A stretch of DNA of 64,000 nt from Blattamonas nauphoetae (taxonomy: Eukaryota > Preaxostyla > Oxymonadida). The notes beneath the pieces are model-generated. The model was not told the origin of the DNA. It ran no database searches and was given only the letters and a program-made list of their open reading frames with translations. The stretch spans positions 90,300 through 154,299 of the forward strand of contig JARBJD010000176.1 of NCBI GenBank assembly GCA_033064195.1, written 5' to 3'. Numbering within the stretch: position 1 is the stretch's first letter; each line of letters opens with the position of its first letter. The translations under genes were made by a program, and so were the position numbers. Below are positions 53,163 through 62,299 of the stretch, in pieces.

Positions 53163-53702
53163 AAACCCGTAACATGGGGCTTGAAAAATATACATTGGTC
53201 AAACTAAGAACAATAAAATGTGGTTCCGCGCCGAAACCCCTGTGTCGGGAGAAAACCTCAAAATACCCCCTTTTGCCCGATAAAAAAAATCGTTTCGGTA
53301 ATATCTTTACAACCTATGAACCGATTTCGATGGAATTTTTCACAAACACGTTTTTTTAGTGAAATGAACATTTTGAAAAAAATTTGGAGAAAAAATTCTG
53401 GATATTTGGGAAAATGGAAAAAAACCCATATTTTTCTCGACAAAAAATTCTTAGAAAAAAATATATTTGATTTTTTGAGCAGCTTTTGTCGAGAACTTTA
53501 CGATCACAATGCATTTTATTTGATTCATTACGGATGGCTGGTTGTGGAGAAAAAAAGGGAAAAAGTTGAGAAAAATGTGTGGATTCCTAAAGGAAACAGT
53601 ATTTTGAGGTTTTCTCCCGACACAGGGGTTTCGGCGCGGAACCACATTTTATTGTTCTTAGTTTGACCAATATATATTTTTCAAGCCCCATGTTACAGGT
53701 TT
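53163..53702. mobile_element. 540-bp MITE-like element with 104-bp terminal inverted repeats
   Basis: 53163-53266 and 53599-53702 are inverted copies without indels (AAACCCGTAACATGGGGC outermost, CTCAAAATAC innermost). The interior is A/T-rich with AATATCTTTACAACC and GAGCAGCTTTTGTCGAGA blocks found elsewhere in the window. Non-coding; frames seen in it are by-products of the repeats. Confidence 0.75.
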
Positions 53703-54301
53703 TTGAATATGTACGGGTTATTGACACTACTATATGGTAATTAAAAAATGATTTGTTTTTAAAATTAACCTTAATTTTTGCGATCATCCAAAATTGTTCT
53801 GACAAGGTTAATATCGGTCTGACGAGTCTATATATGACGTGTTTCGTGTGATCTGAGAAGTATTTCTGAAGGTATGGGTAGTCCAAAAATAAACGTCAAA
53901 CTTTTTTACTTTTCTGATTTTTTAATTTGAATATGAAGAGGAGGTACTGGCCAAGTTCAAGTACAGAGCCCTCGACGTAATGTTCCAAGATACTCAGGCA
54001 AAATGGTGCCCTGGTGACTGATGCGCAGAACGAATTGGAGGTTGGATTGGAGACGGATGATCGAAAGATTGTCCCCGGGGTTCATGTTGGCAGCACTTAG
54101 ATGTGCCCGTAAATCATGCCCACCCAAGACTTAACCCTTCAAGGACTTCGCCAGCAGCAGTCATTTAGAAGGATCGCGATAGAACGATCCCCAAAGGAGT
54201 TTCGGGGTGTCTATAGGAAGCTTGTACGAACGTGGGAAGGAACTTCTCGACGGTTATTTTTGCCATCTTCAATGAACAATTTCAAAAATTGTATGCACCT
54301 T

Positions 54302-54715
54302 TTAAAATTCCAACATCAGATCCACCAGAAATTCATAATACTCTCTGTTTATTTTACCATTGATTGTCTCTGATGTTTCCATCTCGATAGACTCACCAGA
54401 ACTGTCTTTGAACCAGATCTTCACAATTGACTGCCGAGTACTTAATTCCCATTTCTATCGCTTCGCAATCTGTTCATTCCAGAAAGCAACATATGAATCA
54501 TTGTGTGCATCAGTCTGAATCCAATCAGCATGGATCGTGAAATTCTGAGGAATATCTTTGGAAATAACCGTAGAAGCCTCACCGATCTCTTCCTTCACAT
54601 GTATGAGTTTGCAGTCGAGAAAGTGAAGATATTTTTGTTTTCTAGAATTGGTAAAAAAATCATGTGGAAGTTGAGCGGTGTGAGAATTCTGAATTGAGAA
54701 ATATCGTTTGACCAT
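54302..54715 (-). CDS. Small virus-like protein, 137 codons with one in-frame TAG
   Basis: The ATG at 54715 lies just downstream of the AT-rich motif. Frame one ends after IAKR at a TAG (54455-54457), but the same frame stays open for 50 more codons with protein-like sequence (IVKIWFKDSSGESIEMETSE is part of it) and closes at TAA (54302-54304), next to a low-complexity region. Blocks such as FTIHADWIQTD and HNDSYVAFWNEQ suggest a small beta-rich structural protein. No firm family. Either TAG is read through, or it is a nonsense mutation. Confidence 0.5.
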
Positions 54716-54726
54716 TGTTGTTTTCT

Positions 54727-54746
54727 ACAAAAATAAAAAAACAAAT
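54727..54746 (-). promoter_or_regulatory. AT-rich promoter-like motif before the 137-codon gene
   Basis: On the minus strand TTTTTTTATTTTTGTAG lies about 11 nt before the start codon. Confidence 0.55.
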
Positions 54747-54757
54747 CTGTTTAATCA

Positions 54758-56473
54758 TTAATACCCTCTCTGTACTTCTTCGAATGCTTCTTGGAGTCGA
54801 CGATCAATGACATAGCGTACTCGTGGTTGTCCATTTTCGATCCAGAACAACCAGTATGTTGCCTGATGTAATGCCAATATTGGTGGAGGAGGACCTTCTG
54901 GAGTTGATGTGAAATACGGATCCAGAGCACCCTGATTGATTGGCGTTCCTCTGTAGACAATGTTTACCGATTCTGATGTCGAAATGCCTTCTTCACCACC
55001 AGCAATTTCACTTCGATCAGTTGGAACCATGAATGTGAAAGAAGTTGCATCCGTTGCAGCTCTACTTCTCACTTTTGTAAAGTCTTGTCCATGATAGTGA
55101 TACGTGATGTGACGAGAAGCACATATCGAATTCTCAAACTCTTCTGTTGCAGAACAACCAATGAAATCACCGTTCACCATCATCGTTTGATAGAACTCTG
55201 GTGAGATGGTTGACATTGGGAAATTGGGAAAGTTGGATCCAAGCATTTCGAATTGACCAACATATTGAGGATTTCTGAAGACTGTACATTCATTTGGTCT
55301 TTCAGGGAATATGCACATCACATTCATGAGATTGTTGAGTTTGATACTGATGTTTGATCTCATTCCCATGGCATTTGCTTTTGATTGGAATGATTGTATG
55401 TCAATTCTTTCTGCTTTCAGGACATAAAGAGTCTTTGAGTAAGTGTTGATCAGAGATTGTTTCGTTGCATCAGTGATTTGATATCTGTAGCAAATAGATG
55501 TGACTTTATCAACTGATGTATAAAGAACAGTCGATGTGGATTTCATGAATAAAGTATTTGCAACGACTCCAGCAGTGCTTTGAAGCTCAAGCATTTGGTA
55601 TTGGTAAACTGGATTTCCGATTTGTGTATATTCCTGTGTTAAATTAGTGGAATCTCCGTTGTGCATAATTTGCATTCGAGATTGACCCACTGAATTCAAT
55701 GCTGACCAACCACCGGAAGCAGCATCAGTTGATTCATGAAGGTGTTTTCGAACGACAGTTGATGGTCGAATGGGACAATACACAAGCGAATCAGTTGTCA
55801 AATGAAATCTCAAACGTAAATTGCCAAAGATGGAATGTGGATATTGATCAAATGTACTCAATGGCAGTAAATGAACAAACGGAATAACCAAAGGAATTGT
55901 CATTGTGATTGATGGGGGAAATGGCTTGCTGTTTGTGAAAATTGGAGGATAGTAGAATCCACTGGCACTTGGATCCATTCGCTGAACATTCTCCCAAAGA
56001 CTGTAGCAGTGCATCATATTGTTTTTCTCTTCTTGTGACTTGAAAGTGTGATACAGAAATGATTCGTGAACATGATTATTCTGAAGTGAATTGTCAAAAA
56101 TGTTTCCTTGACTGTCGACGAGTCTCATATCTCGAATTGCATCAGATGATGATTTGAATCCGAAGAACAGTCCGTAGAATCCACCTTCTTCAATGTAAAG
56201 TGTCTCCGTAGGCTTGGGAACTGAGACAGTGATTGTATGATCTATTCGCAAATGACTCTTCGAAAACTCAGTCACATCATGTCCGTCAAAGCACAATGGA
56301 ACTTCAATCTCATCAGTGATTCTGCACGGCATTGGAGGATTTGTTGGATGCACTTCTTCGATGGAATAGACATGAGGTTCTGAATCCCACTGTTTTGGCA
56401 TGTATGATTGGACTTCAATTTGCTCAATTAATGTCGATGTTGGTTTGGATTTATTTGCTCTGATACTTCTCAT
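54758..56473 (-). CDS. Capsid-like protein 1 (571 aa)
   Basis: An intact 571-codon frame from ATG 56473 to a TAA at 54758-54760. It has an N-terminal basic segment, then alternating beta strands with blocks IDHTITVSVPKP, GGFYGLFFGFKSS, SIFGNLRLRFHL and, near the C-terminus, YRGTPINQGALDPYF, PPPPILALHQATYW. The strand-rich composition, length and pairing with a paralog resemble a (double) jelly-roll major capsid protein. This is inference from pattern and not from a recognised domain. No signal peptide or membrane segment. The neighbour 56520-58382 is clearly a paralog. Confidence 0.5.
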   Translation of the reverse strand: MRSIRANKSKPTSTLIEQIEVQSYMPKQWDSEPHVYSIEEVHPTNPPMPCRITDEIEVPLCFDGHDVTEFSKSHLRIDHTITVSVPKPTETLYIEEGGFYGLFFGFKSSSDAIRDMRLVDSQGNIFDNSLQNNHVHESFLYHTFKSQEEKNNMMHCYSLWENVQRMDPSASGFYYPPIFTNSKPFPPSITMTIPLVIPFVHLLPLSTFDQYPHSIFGNLRLRFHLTTDSLVYCPIRPSTVVRKHLHESTDAASGGWSALNSVGQSRMQIMHNGDSTNLTQEYTQIGNPVYQYQMLELQSTAGVVANTLFMKSTSTVLYTSVDKVTSICYRYQITDATKQSLINTYSKTLYVLKAERIDIQSFQSKANAMGMRSNISIKLNNLMNVMCIFPERPNECTVFRNPQYVGQFEMLGSNFPNFPMSTISPEFYQTMMVNGDFIGCSATEEFENSICASRHITYHYHGQDFTKVRSRAATDATSFTFMVPTDRSEIAGGEEGISTSESVNIVYRGTPINQGALDPYFTSTPEGPPPPILALHQATYWLFWIENGQPRVRYVIDRRLQEAFEEVQRGY

Positions 56474-56475
56474 TT

Positions 56476-56497
56476 ATAGAAAAATAAAAAATACAAT
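56476..56497 (-). promoter_or_regulatory. AT-rich promoter-like motif before capsid-like protein 1
   Basis: Minus strand TTGTATTTTTTATTTTTCTA, then TAAATG with the start codon. Confidence 0.6.
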
Positions 56498-56519
56498 ATC
56501 ATAATTTTCTTTTGCTCAT

Positions 56520-58382
56520 TTATGATTTCGGTATTCCGAGTTCCTTGTGCAATGCTTTCAATGTGTGATTTGGATACTACTCAACTTTAGGTTCGTCATG
56601 AACGAATCGTAAGACCCACCATGTGGTTGCAGTCGTTGCTAGAATTGGTGCTGGAGGATGCGTAAATGTTGTCAAATCACCACCCTTTTGACTTGGATCG
56701 AGAACATTGTAGTATGTGTCAATCAGACCTTGATAGATTGGACTTGATCTCAAAGTGACTGGAACATTCTGACCTCTGGAACTGATTGAATCATTGCAGT
56801 TTGTTGGACATCCACTTCTCTGAGTTGAGAAGCACAAAAGGAAATCAGTATTGTCATGAATCGGACGCACTCTTGCCATTGTTTCATTTGGATATGTTCT
56901 ACCACCTTCAAGATGTTCTTCAACGAGAGAATCCGTCAGTGAACGCTCCAAATCATCAGGAACAGTCAAATAGGAACCAAGATTGAGAGTAGACAATGCA
57001 AACTGATAGAAGCGAGCGCCAATCGTCGATGTCCAGTTTTCTGGATAGTATTTGTTGAGTAGATGCACACGAAGATCTTTCTGCATAGGATTGTGGAAAC
57101 ATGTGACTTCATTGTCGTAGTGACGGAAGAGAAGCATAATATCCTTGGCATTCACAAGTACCATCTGTTGAGTACAATCAATACCTGTTGCCGTTGGTGT
57201 CTTCTGAAATGGATAGAAAGATATCTTTTCTGCTGGAATTGTTCCTGGACGATCCTGATACATCTTCTTCAGACTCTCTTTCACAATTTCTTTCATTTTG
57301 TGTCCAGCACTCATGCAATACACATCATCAATTTGATAATCAATTATGTTTAGTGAGATGTACCGATCCACGAATTCTGGTTCTTTTGCTCCTGATCCAG
57401 CTGAGTTGTAATAAATGTCTTGAGTCACTGCTGATATCCTAAATGATTGGCCAATCTGAACAAAATTCTTGGTGCAGTTCGCAAGAAGGGAGTGGAAAAA
57501 CCATGGACGATGTTGTTGACAATCAGCGATTGCATGATGAATTGGTGGTTTTGTTGAGCCAATGTAGGTCGAGAGTGTATTCTTCAAAGTGAGTTCAGGA
57601 TTCACTGGACAACAAACGAATGCATCCTCATTGATGTACACACTCAATTTCAAATCACCAAAGAGACATTTAGGATAGTCAGTCATCCCTGAGAAAATGA
57701 GAAGATCTTCAAGGTTTATTGACACACGAATCGGTACCTTGATCGTGTCAGTGAAATGACCAGCTTGCGACACTGAGGTGAAGTCTGACAATGGAATGTA
57801 GACACCAGCAACTGATTCGTCATGATTCCAAGCATTTTGCCACGGCGTATGTGCATGCTAACGATTCTCCAATTGACTCTTCGGTTTAATCATATCGTAG
57901 ATGTGAGACTCCATTGAAACGTCATTGTTTGCTGTACTGATGATTCTTTGATTGTTGTGAAGAACAGTGAATCTACTAAAGATTGATGCCGAATGCTTCA
58001 GTCCAACGAACATAAATATTCTTTCATTTGAGTACGATCCTACCTTTTCTGGGGTAATGTCCCAATTGTTGACTTTCAAAGTGGTTGTGATCGTGAATGT
58101 AATGAAGGAATCATCGATTTGACAAATGTCTTGATTACCCGTCAGTGGAATGATTATTTCCTGTCCTTTGTAGAAGCGTGAATTCTCAGATGGTTTCAAT
58201 TCTTGTATCGATGTACTATGTGCTCCATCATTTAAGAGGAAATGAACATGATGTTCAGACATTCGTTGCTGTTGTATTTGACCAATATCATCTCGGGTAT
58301 ACTTAATTGATCCAGTGGTGTTTCCAGTCAATGATGATGCTCCAGTTCTTTTGTTTGTCAGATGTGGAATGTGTGAGTTCAT
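56520..58382 (-). CDS. Capsid-like protein 2, paralog of protein 1, two in-frame TAG codons
   Basis: A 621-codon span from ATG 58382 to TAA 56520-56522, crossed in the same frame by TAG at 57858-57860 and at 56577-56579. Both sides of each TAG align with the intact paralog: before the first, FVGLKHSASIFSRF and KSQLENR; after it, WQNAWNHDESVAGVY, matching LWENVQRMDPSASGFYY; between the two, LFGDLKLSVYI, LRSSPIYQGLIDTYY and PPAPILATTATTWW. After the second TAG, YPNHTLKALHKELG aligns with the paralog's C-terminal helix. There is no frameshift. So either TAG is sense in this element or the gene carries two nonsense mutations but is otherwise perfectly preserved. Confidence 0.6.
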
Positions 58383-58385
58383 TTT

Positions 58386-58410
58386 ATCAACAATAAAAAA
58401 ACATAATTGT
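58386..58410 (-). promoter_or_regulatory. AT-rich promoter-like motif before capsid-like protein 2
   Basis: Minus strand CAATTATGTTTTTTTATTG, about 10 nt before the start codon. Confidence 0.5.
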
Positions 58411-58446
58411 AACTTTCACTTGCTTTTTCTTTTTTGGTTTCCTCAC

Positions 58447-58719
58447 TTAAGGTTTCAGCTTTTCTTCCAATCTCAGTATTTCACCTCTGAGTTGATTCGC
58501 TAGTGCACTGTTTCCTTCATTGATTGCTTGCTCGTATTGGACCATCTTTTCTGCATGGATTTGCTGATCCGATTTCACATCTGGTATCATCTCCACTCCT
58601 GTCTGTGCAATCTTTGAAATCACTGGTCCAACGAAGGGAATGAGATTCAAAAATGGTGCTCCAATTCTGAGTATATTTTTGCCGACTGCTGCTAATTTTG
58701 ATAACCAACCTGGTACCAT
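58447..58719 (-). CDS. Small amphipathic/glycine-rich protein A (90 aa)
   Basis: MVPGWLSKLAAVGKNILRIG followed by a hydrophobic, Gly/Pro-containing stretch (APFLNLIPFVGPVISKI) and a charged C-terminal helix. The shape is that of membrane-active minor capsid or viroporin-like proteins. It ends in TAA. The N-terminus resembles the next small protein (M-x-P-G-x-x-x-K-L spacing), so the two are likely paralogs. Function is inferred from shape only. Confidence 0.5.
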   Translation of the reverse strand: MVPGWLSKLAAVGKNILRIGAPFLNLIPFVGPVISKIAQTGVEMIPDVKSDQQIHAEKMVQYEQAINEGNSALANQLRGEILRLEEKLKP

Positions 58720-58745
58720 TTATGTACAATAAAAATATTTGAATA
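58720..58745 (-). promoter_or_regulatory. AT-rich promoter-like motif before small protein A
   Basis: Minus strand CAAATATTTTTATTGTACAT, directly before AAATG. Confidence 0.5.
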
Positions 58746-58756
58746 ATTGTGAATTT

Positions 58757-58927
58757 TTATCCTTTGAATTGAATTTTTGAATTTGATGATTGAGGCATCT
58801 CATCATGAACGTATCGAGCGTTTCGTGGCGGTTCATATTCAATCATTTGTGATCTTTGATCTGAGAAGTCCTGTCGTTGTGGCTTTTGTGACTGATTCAT
58901 TGCCTTATTTTGTTGATAAACGTCCAT
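58757..58927 (-). CDS. Small Gln/Asn-rich protein overlapping the stop of small protein B
   Basis: A 56-codon frame beginning MDVYQQNKAMNQSQKPQRQD and ending IQFKG before TAA. Its ATG overlaps the TGA of the preceding frame as TGATG, a stop-start junction that would allow termination-reinitiation. Alternatively it is the continuation of protein B after a frameshift. Hydrophilic, no family. Confidence 0.4.
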   Translation of the reverse strand: MDVYQQNKAMNQSQKPQRQDFSDQRSQMIEYEPPRNARYVHDEMPQSSNSKIQFKG

Positions 58928-59094
58928 CATTCCTCTATTCCACTGAGGATTCCTCCAGCTGTTTGTCCGAATTTGTTGTTTGTCTGGGAGAGGAGTCCAC
59001 CTCCAACCTGAAGCAGTGTTGGAGCGAATGGTTTGATGAATTGAAAGAATTTTTTTCTGATATTTTTGAGTTTGTTGAAACTTCCTGGTGCCAT
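58927..59094 (-). CDS. Small amphipathic protein B (55 aa)
   Basis: The ATG at 59094 sits 5 nt after the promoter-like motif. It starts MAPGSFNKLKNIRKKFFQFI, continues with a Gly/Leu-rich hydrophobic part and ends GILSGIEE before TGA. It has the same layout as small protein A (58447-58719). The longer frame through 59122 in another phase has no start near the motif, so I prefer this reading. Confidence 0.45.
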   Translation of the reverse strand: MAPGSFNKLKNIRKKFFQFIKPFAPTLLQVGGGLLSQTNNKFGQTAGGILSGIEE

Positions 59095-59095
59095 T

Positions 59096-59120
59096 TCTGT
59101 AAAAATAAAAAATACAATTC
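59096..59120 (-). promoter_or_regulatory. AT-rich promoter-like motif before small protein B
   Basis: Minus strand GAATTGTATTTTTTATTTTT, then ACAGAAATG. Confidence 0.6.
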
Positions 59121-59129
59121 ATTAAATAT

Positions 59130-59564
59130 TTATCTCGGAATTGCCTTTGTCAATGAAATTCCATAATTGAGAATTGTGTTGTTTGCTTCATTGAAGGCAA
59201 TGCTCATATCTTTTCCACCAACAAGGATCTTGAAAATGGTTCGAAAGATTGGGAGTTTATTCAGACATAGGCACTTGTCAGACAGGTCATCCAGTTCAAT
59301 CACCACATCATTGATCCCAGTGAGTGTCGCAATCAGAGCACATAAATCACTTTGGTTTGTGATCAGTTTCTTCGATGGTTCAATGAGATTTTTCAATAGT
59401 TTCTTTTCACAAGCGAAAGCATTCTTGTACACTAGCAGTAGTTGATCTTTGAATGCTGCTATACAAGATGTGTATTCTCGAAGTGGTATTGAACGACTTT
59501 GGATTGGTGCAGATGGGTAGATCTCAAGTGGTGGAGGATCATAAAGACCTTGTTCATTATTCAT
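59130..59564 (-). CDS. Unknown 144-aa virus-like protein
   Basis: MNNEQGLYDPPPLEIYPSAP, then a helix-rich body with DQLLLVYKNAFACEKKLLKN and a C-terminal part with alternating hydrophobics; TAA stop. The frame is open upstream of this ATG, in a phase different from the preceding 56-codon gene, so this may be a second cistron or the continuation after a frameshift. No domain recognised. Confidence 0.45.
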   Translation of the reverse strand: MNNEQGLYDPPPLEIYPSAPIQSRSIPLREYTSCIAAFKDQLLLVYKNAFACEKKLLKNLIEPSKKLITNQSDLCALIATLTGINDVVIELDDLSDKCLCLNKLPIFRTIFKILVGGKDMSIAFNEANNTILNYGISLTKAIPR

Positions 59565-59583
59565 TTCAACATTTGCACCTTGT

Positions 59584-59754
59584 TCATTGCGATCTTCGAG
59601 CTTTGTCTTCCAGAAGTTGATCCTTGATTGTCTCGCGCCTCTGCGAGGCTTCGAACTCTTTGTGAGAGTCTATGATGACATTGTTGGTGATTGACGTTGG
59701 AACTGAAGAAGAACTTGTGTGTTTTGTAAATTGACAACTTAGAATTTGCTGCAT
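59584..59754 (-). CDS. Unknown 56-aa protein starting right after a promoter-like motif
   Basis: MQQILSCQFTKHTSSSSVPT, then a charged helical segment ending KARRSQ and TGA. Its ATG overlaps the stop of the upstream 263-codon frame as TGATG. The AT-rich motif lies just before the ATG, inside the 3' end of that upstream frame. Confidence 0.4.
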   Translation of the reverse strand: MQQILSCQFTKHTSSSSVPTSITNNVIIDSHKEFEASQRRETIKDQLLEDKARRSQ

Positions 59755-60545
59755 CACTTTCTATAAAAATAAAAAATATATATTAATGTTTTTTTATCAC
59801 TCATATCTTTCTCCAATTGTGCGAATCGAGCATATTTGGGCATATACACTTGTTGATATTGTCCTACATCTTTTGTTCGATATGCTTCATTTGTCAATTG
59901 ATTCAAAATAGTTGATATTTCAGCTGAGTATTGATCAAGGAATTCACCCAAATATGTTGGATTTTTTGTTGTTATTTCAAGAAATTGTGGATTCACCAGT
60001 TCTTTAAAATCTTTTCTGTTCTTGACTCTCTGACATTCTTCATTTGTACTCTCAAAGTTTTGAACATTTTCTTCAAGCCATTTATCCCACATCTTTGATG
60101 CTATTTTAGACTGAATTGATTTGAAAACCATATTGTCCAAGATTCCCTTGCATATTTCTACTGGATGATCTTTACTGGCACGATACACCTTCAAAACATT
60201 CGTCGTATAGTCACCAACTGCTTTCTTCATGATTGCATAAGGTTGTTGTGATCGTTGTTTTTGCATGTCTCCATAGCTCACTTCATGATAGTTTCCAGGC
60301 AAATCGTACGTTCCAGTCTTGAGGAAGTTGGTGTGTGCAGCTTTGATCCTTCTCCCATGATCTTGACGAAATGATGAATATGGTTTGTTTGCCTTCCTCA
60401 TATCTGGTGTTGGATTCATTGAATAGTACGTCTCGACGACAGGTCGACTGTTGTATGGTACCAACATGAACCCATTCGCTGCAACCAGATCTCCATTGTC
60501 TTTGTCATAAATTATTACATCAGGTACTTTACCAAGTTTTTCCAT
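59754..60545 (-). CDS. Unknown 263-aa virus-like protein, possibly 5'-extended
   Basis: MEKLGKVPDVIIYDKDNGDL opens a charged, mixed alpha/beta protein. Later blocks are SYGDMQKQRSQQPYAIMKKA and GEFLDQYSAEISTILNQLTN. The last ten codons run through the promoter-like motif of the next gene, so the native end may have been slightly earlier. In the same frame the sequence is also open upstream to about 60760, interrupted only by a TAG at 60657-60659; other frames there are open as well, so this extension is uncertain. No family recognised. Confidence 0.45.
   Translation of the reverse strand: MEKLGKVPDVIIYDKDNGDLVAANGFMLVPYNSRPVVETYYSMNPTPDMRKANKPYSSFRQDHGRRIKAAHTNFLKTGTYDLPGNYHEVSYGDMQKQRSQQPYAIMKKAVGDYTTNVLKVYRASKDHPVEICKGILDNMVFKSIQSKIASKMWDKWLEENVQNFESTNEECQRVKNRKDFKELVNPQFLEITTKNPTYLGEFLDQYSAEISTILNQLTNEAYRTKDVGQYQQVYMPKYARFAQLEKDMSDKKTLIYIFYFYRK
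59757..59785 (-). promoter_or_regulatory. AT-rich promoter-like motif before the 56-aa gene
   Basis: Minus strand ATATATTTTTTATTTTTATA, then GAAAGTGATG. Confidence 0.6.
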
Positions 60546-60760
60546 TTGAACATTCCAGTTTTGTCCAGTCCTTTCAATGTATTCTAACGCTGACGGAACA
60601 CAACTGAGTGCAGTAGTGTATAGAACGAATTGGGAACCACGTTGGTATAGACGGTACTACTGGGCAAAATCATCATGCCGATTGACACAACAATCGGTGT
60701 GATCATTCTGTTGTTCTTTCAAAGCAATTTGACATTCCCAGAAGCCCCAATTGAACCATC

Positions 60761-61900
60761 AGCAATTCTTTGAGAGTCCACCCGACCTTCAAATGCTCAG
60801 AAACGATTTGAATGATTCCGAACGTTGTTTGAATTGATTCTTGTCAACAATGAGATCAAAAATGTTCTTGTCAACATCGATTTTTCATGTTTTTCCAGTT
60901 TTAACACAAATCCATTGAAACCAACAGTTGAAGCACTTCAAAAATTCTGAAAAAATTCTAAAATCTCGGGGATGATGTAGGTCATCGATCAAAACAATCC
61001 CGATCAAAATCGGTTGAGAATTCGTGGAGCTACGTACCGTTCTGTGGTCCAAAATAGGTCGAAAAGTCGATGCTCATATTTTGCTACTATGATCCGCTAT
61101 ATCTCTAAAACATATTTTTATGACTCCACATAATTAGTTCATCATTTTGAATGGGAAATTTTCGCGAAAAACACTTTCGAAAAAAGTTTGATCCGACCCA
61201 CCATGATTTTTCGAATTTTTCCGAACTGTGGAAAATGGTATTCGCTTTCTCTGTTATCATTTTCAGGTCAGCTTTCGTCGTCTAATGACGATCTTGCACT
61301 TCAAAACGCTCGAGACGCCCTTTGGCGCATCTCCGAACGTTCACTTTCATGTTCATCACTTTCACACTTTTTCATGAATTTTTGGTTTTCGCTGTTTTCG
61401 CTTCAATCACTTCATATTTCAAGCATTTTAACGAACATAAGTCGTCCCCGCACGGCTTGTGTTCTTATATAGTGTTTTTGCACTCACCTTTTCACGTCAC
61501 ATTTTCACACTACTTTTCCTCACATCACTTTTTCTCGAATTAACACATATCGCCCTTCCGTTCTCACCATTCGAGAAGGCTGTGGCTGAATTTTCAGAAT
61601 TTTGGTTCATTAGTTCTTTCAAAATTTCACTTTTTGTCTTTTTTCGTTCTTAACATTTCACTGTTTGTTTACGTTCCAATCACTTCAACGTCTTTCTTCT
61701 TTCATTTCACTCTTCCCTGTTTTCACTTTCGTTCATCCATCGTTCCTTCTCATTTCACCGATTTCATGACGCTTTTTCGGACCGTTGGTCCTCTTTGACA
61801 CATCACAATGTTCAAATTTTCATGAAAGATTTCGAAAAAGAAGGGGAAAAGAAAGTGAAACAAGGTAAAATAAAGTGAGCCGCAATAGTGAACAGTGAAG
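60761..61900. other. Non-coding region of the virus-like cluster
   Basis: AT-rich, with a CT-rich half on the plus strand (about 61330-61800). No frame with a start codon and protein-like composition was found. A short stretch near 60995-61030 (ATCAAAATCGGTTGAGAATT) resembles the repeat motif found at 53.3 kb. Confidence 0.4.
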
Positions 61901-62299
61901 TGGAGATCGTGATAATGACGTGAAATTTGACGTGAATAATGGAAACAGAGTCAATCTTCCCTTTCATTGCATTCAAAAGCAGAAAAGATTGAAAAAACGA
62001 GTGAAATGTTCAATGAGAGGTTCGAAGACGAAGATCTGAAGCCGACCGCGATCCGTCGGATCCTCGTGACAAGTAGGGAATATGAGGTAACAAAAATTAG
62101 TGTAATTGAGGAAAAGAAGGTTCAGGTGAAACAAACATGAGTGAAGTGAAACAAATGAATATACAATGAAAATGAGTACGGAGAAGTGACCAAAACATGA
62201 AATGAGAAGTAACGAAAATGAAGTGACAAGACAAATAAAACAGGTGAAACAAGAGTAAATAAAGAGGAAAATCAACGTGAAAAGTTCAATAACATCCCA

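Noticed and set aside
53220-53666. A 148-codon frame starting MVPRRNPCVGRK
   Set aside because: Lies entirely in the MITE-like element and its start is encoded by the terminal repeat, which gives the same start again on the other strand at 53645.
59643-59655. A further in-frame TAG in an alternative start (MSS then TAG) upstream of the 144-aa gene
   Set aside because: The competing frame beginning at 59754 sits right at the promoter-like motif and has better composition, so this TAG is probably not in a real frame.
60546-60760. An N-terminal extension of the 263-aa gene through a TAG at 60657-60659
   Set aside because: The frame is open and protein-like, but two other frames are equally open there and no start codon is present, so it was not counted among the TAG cases.
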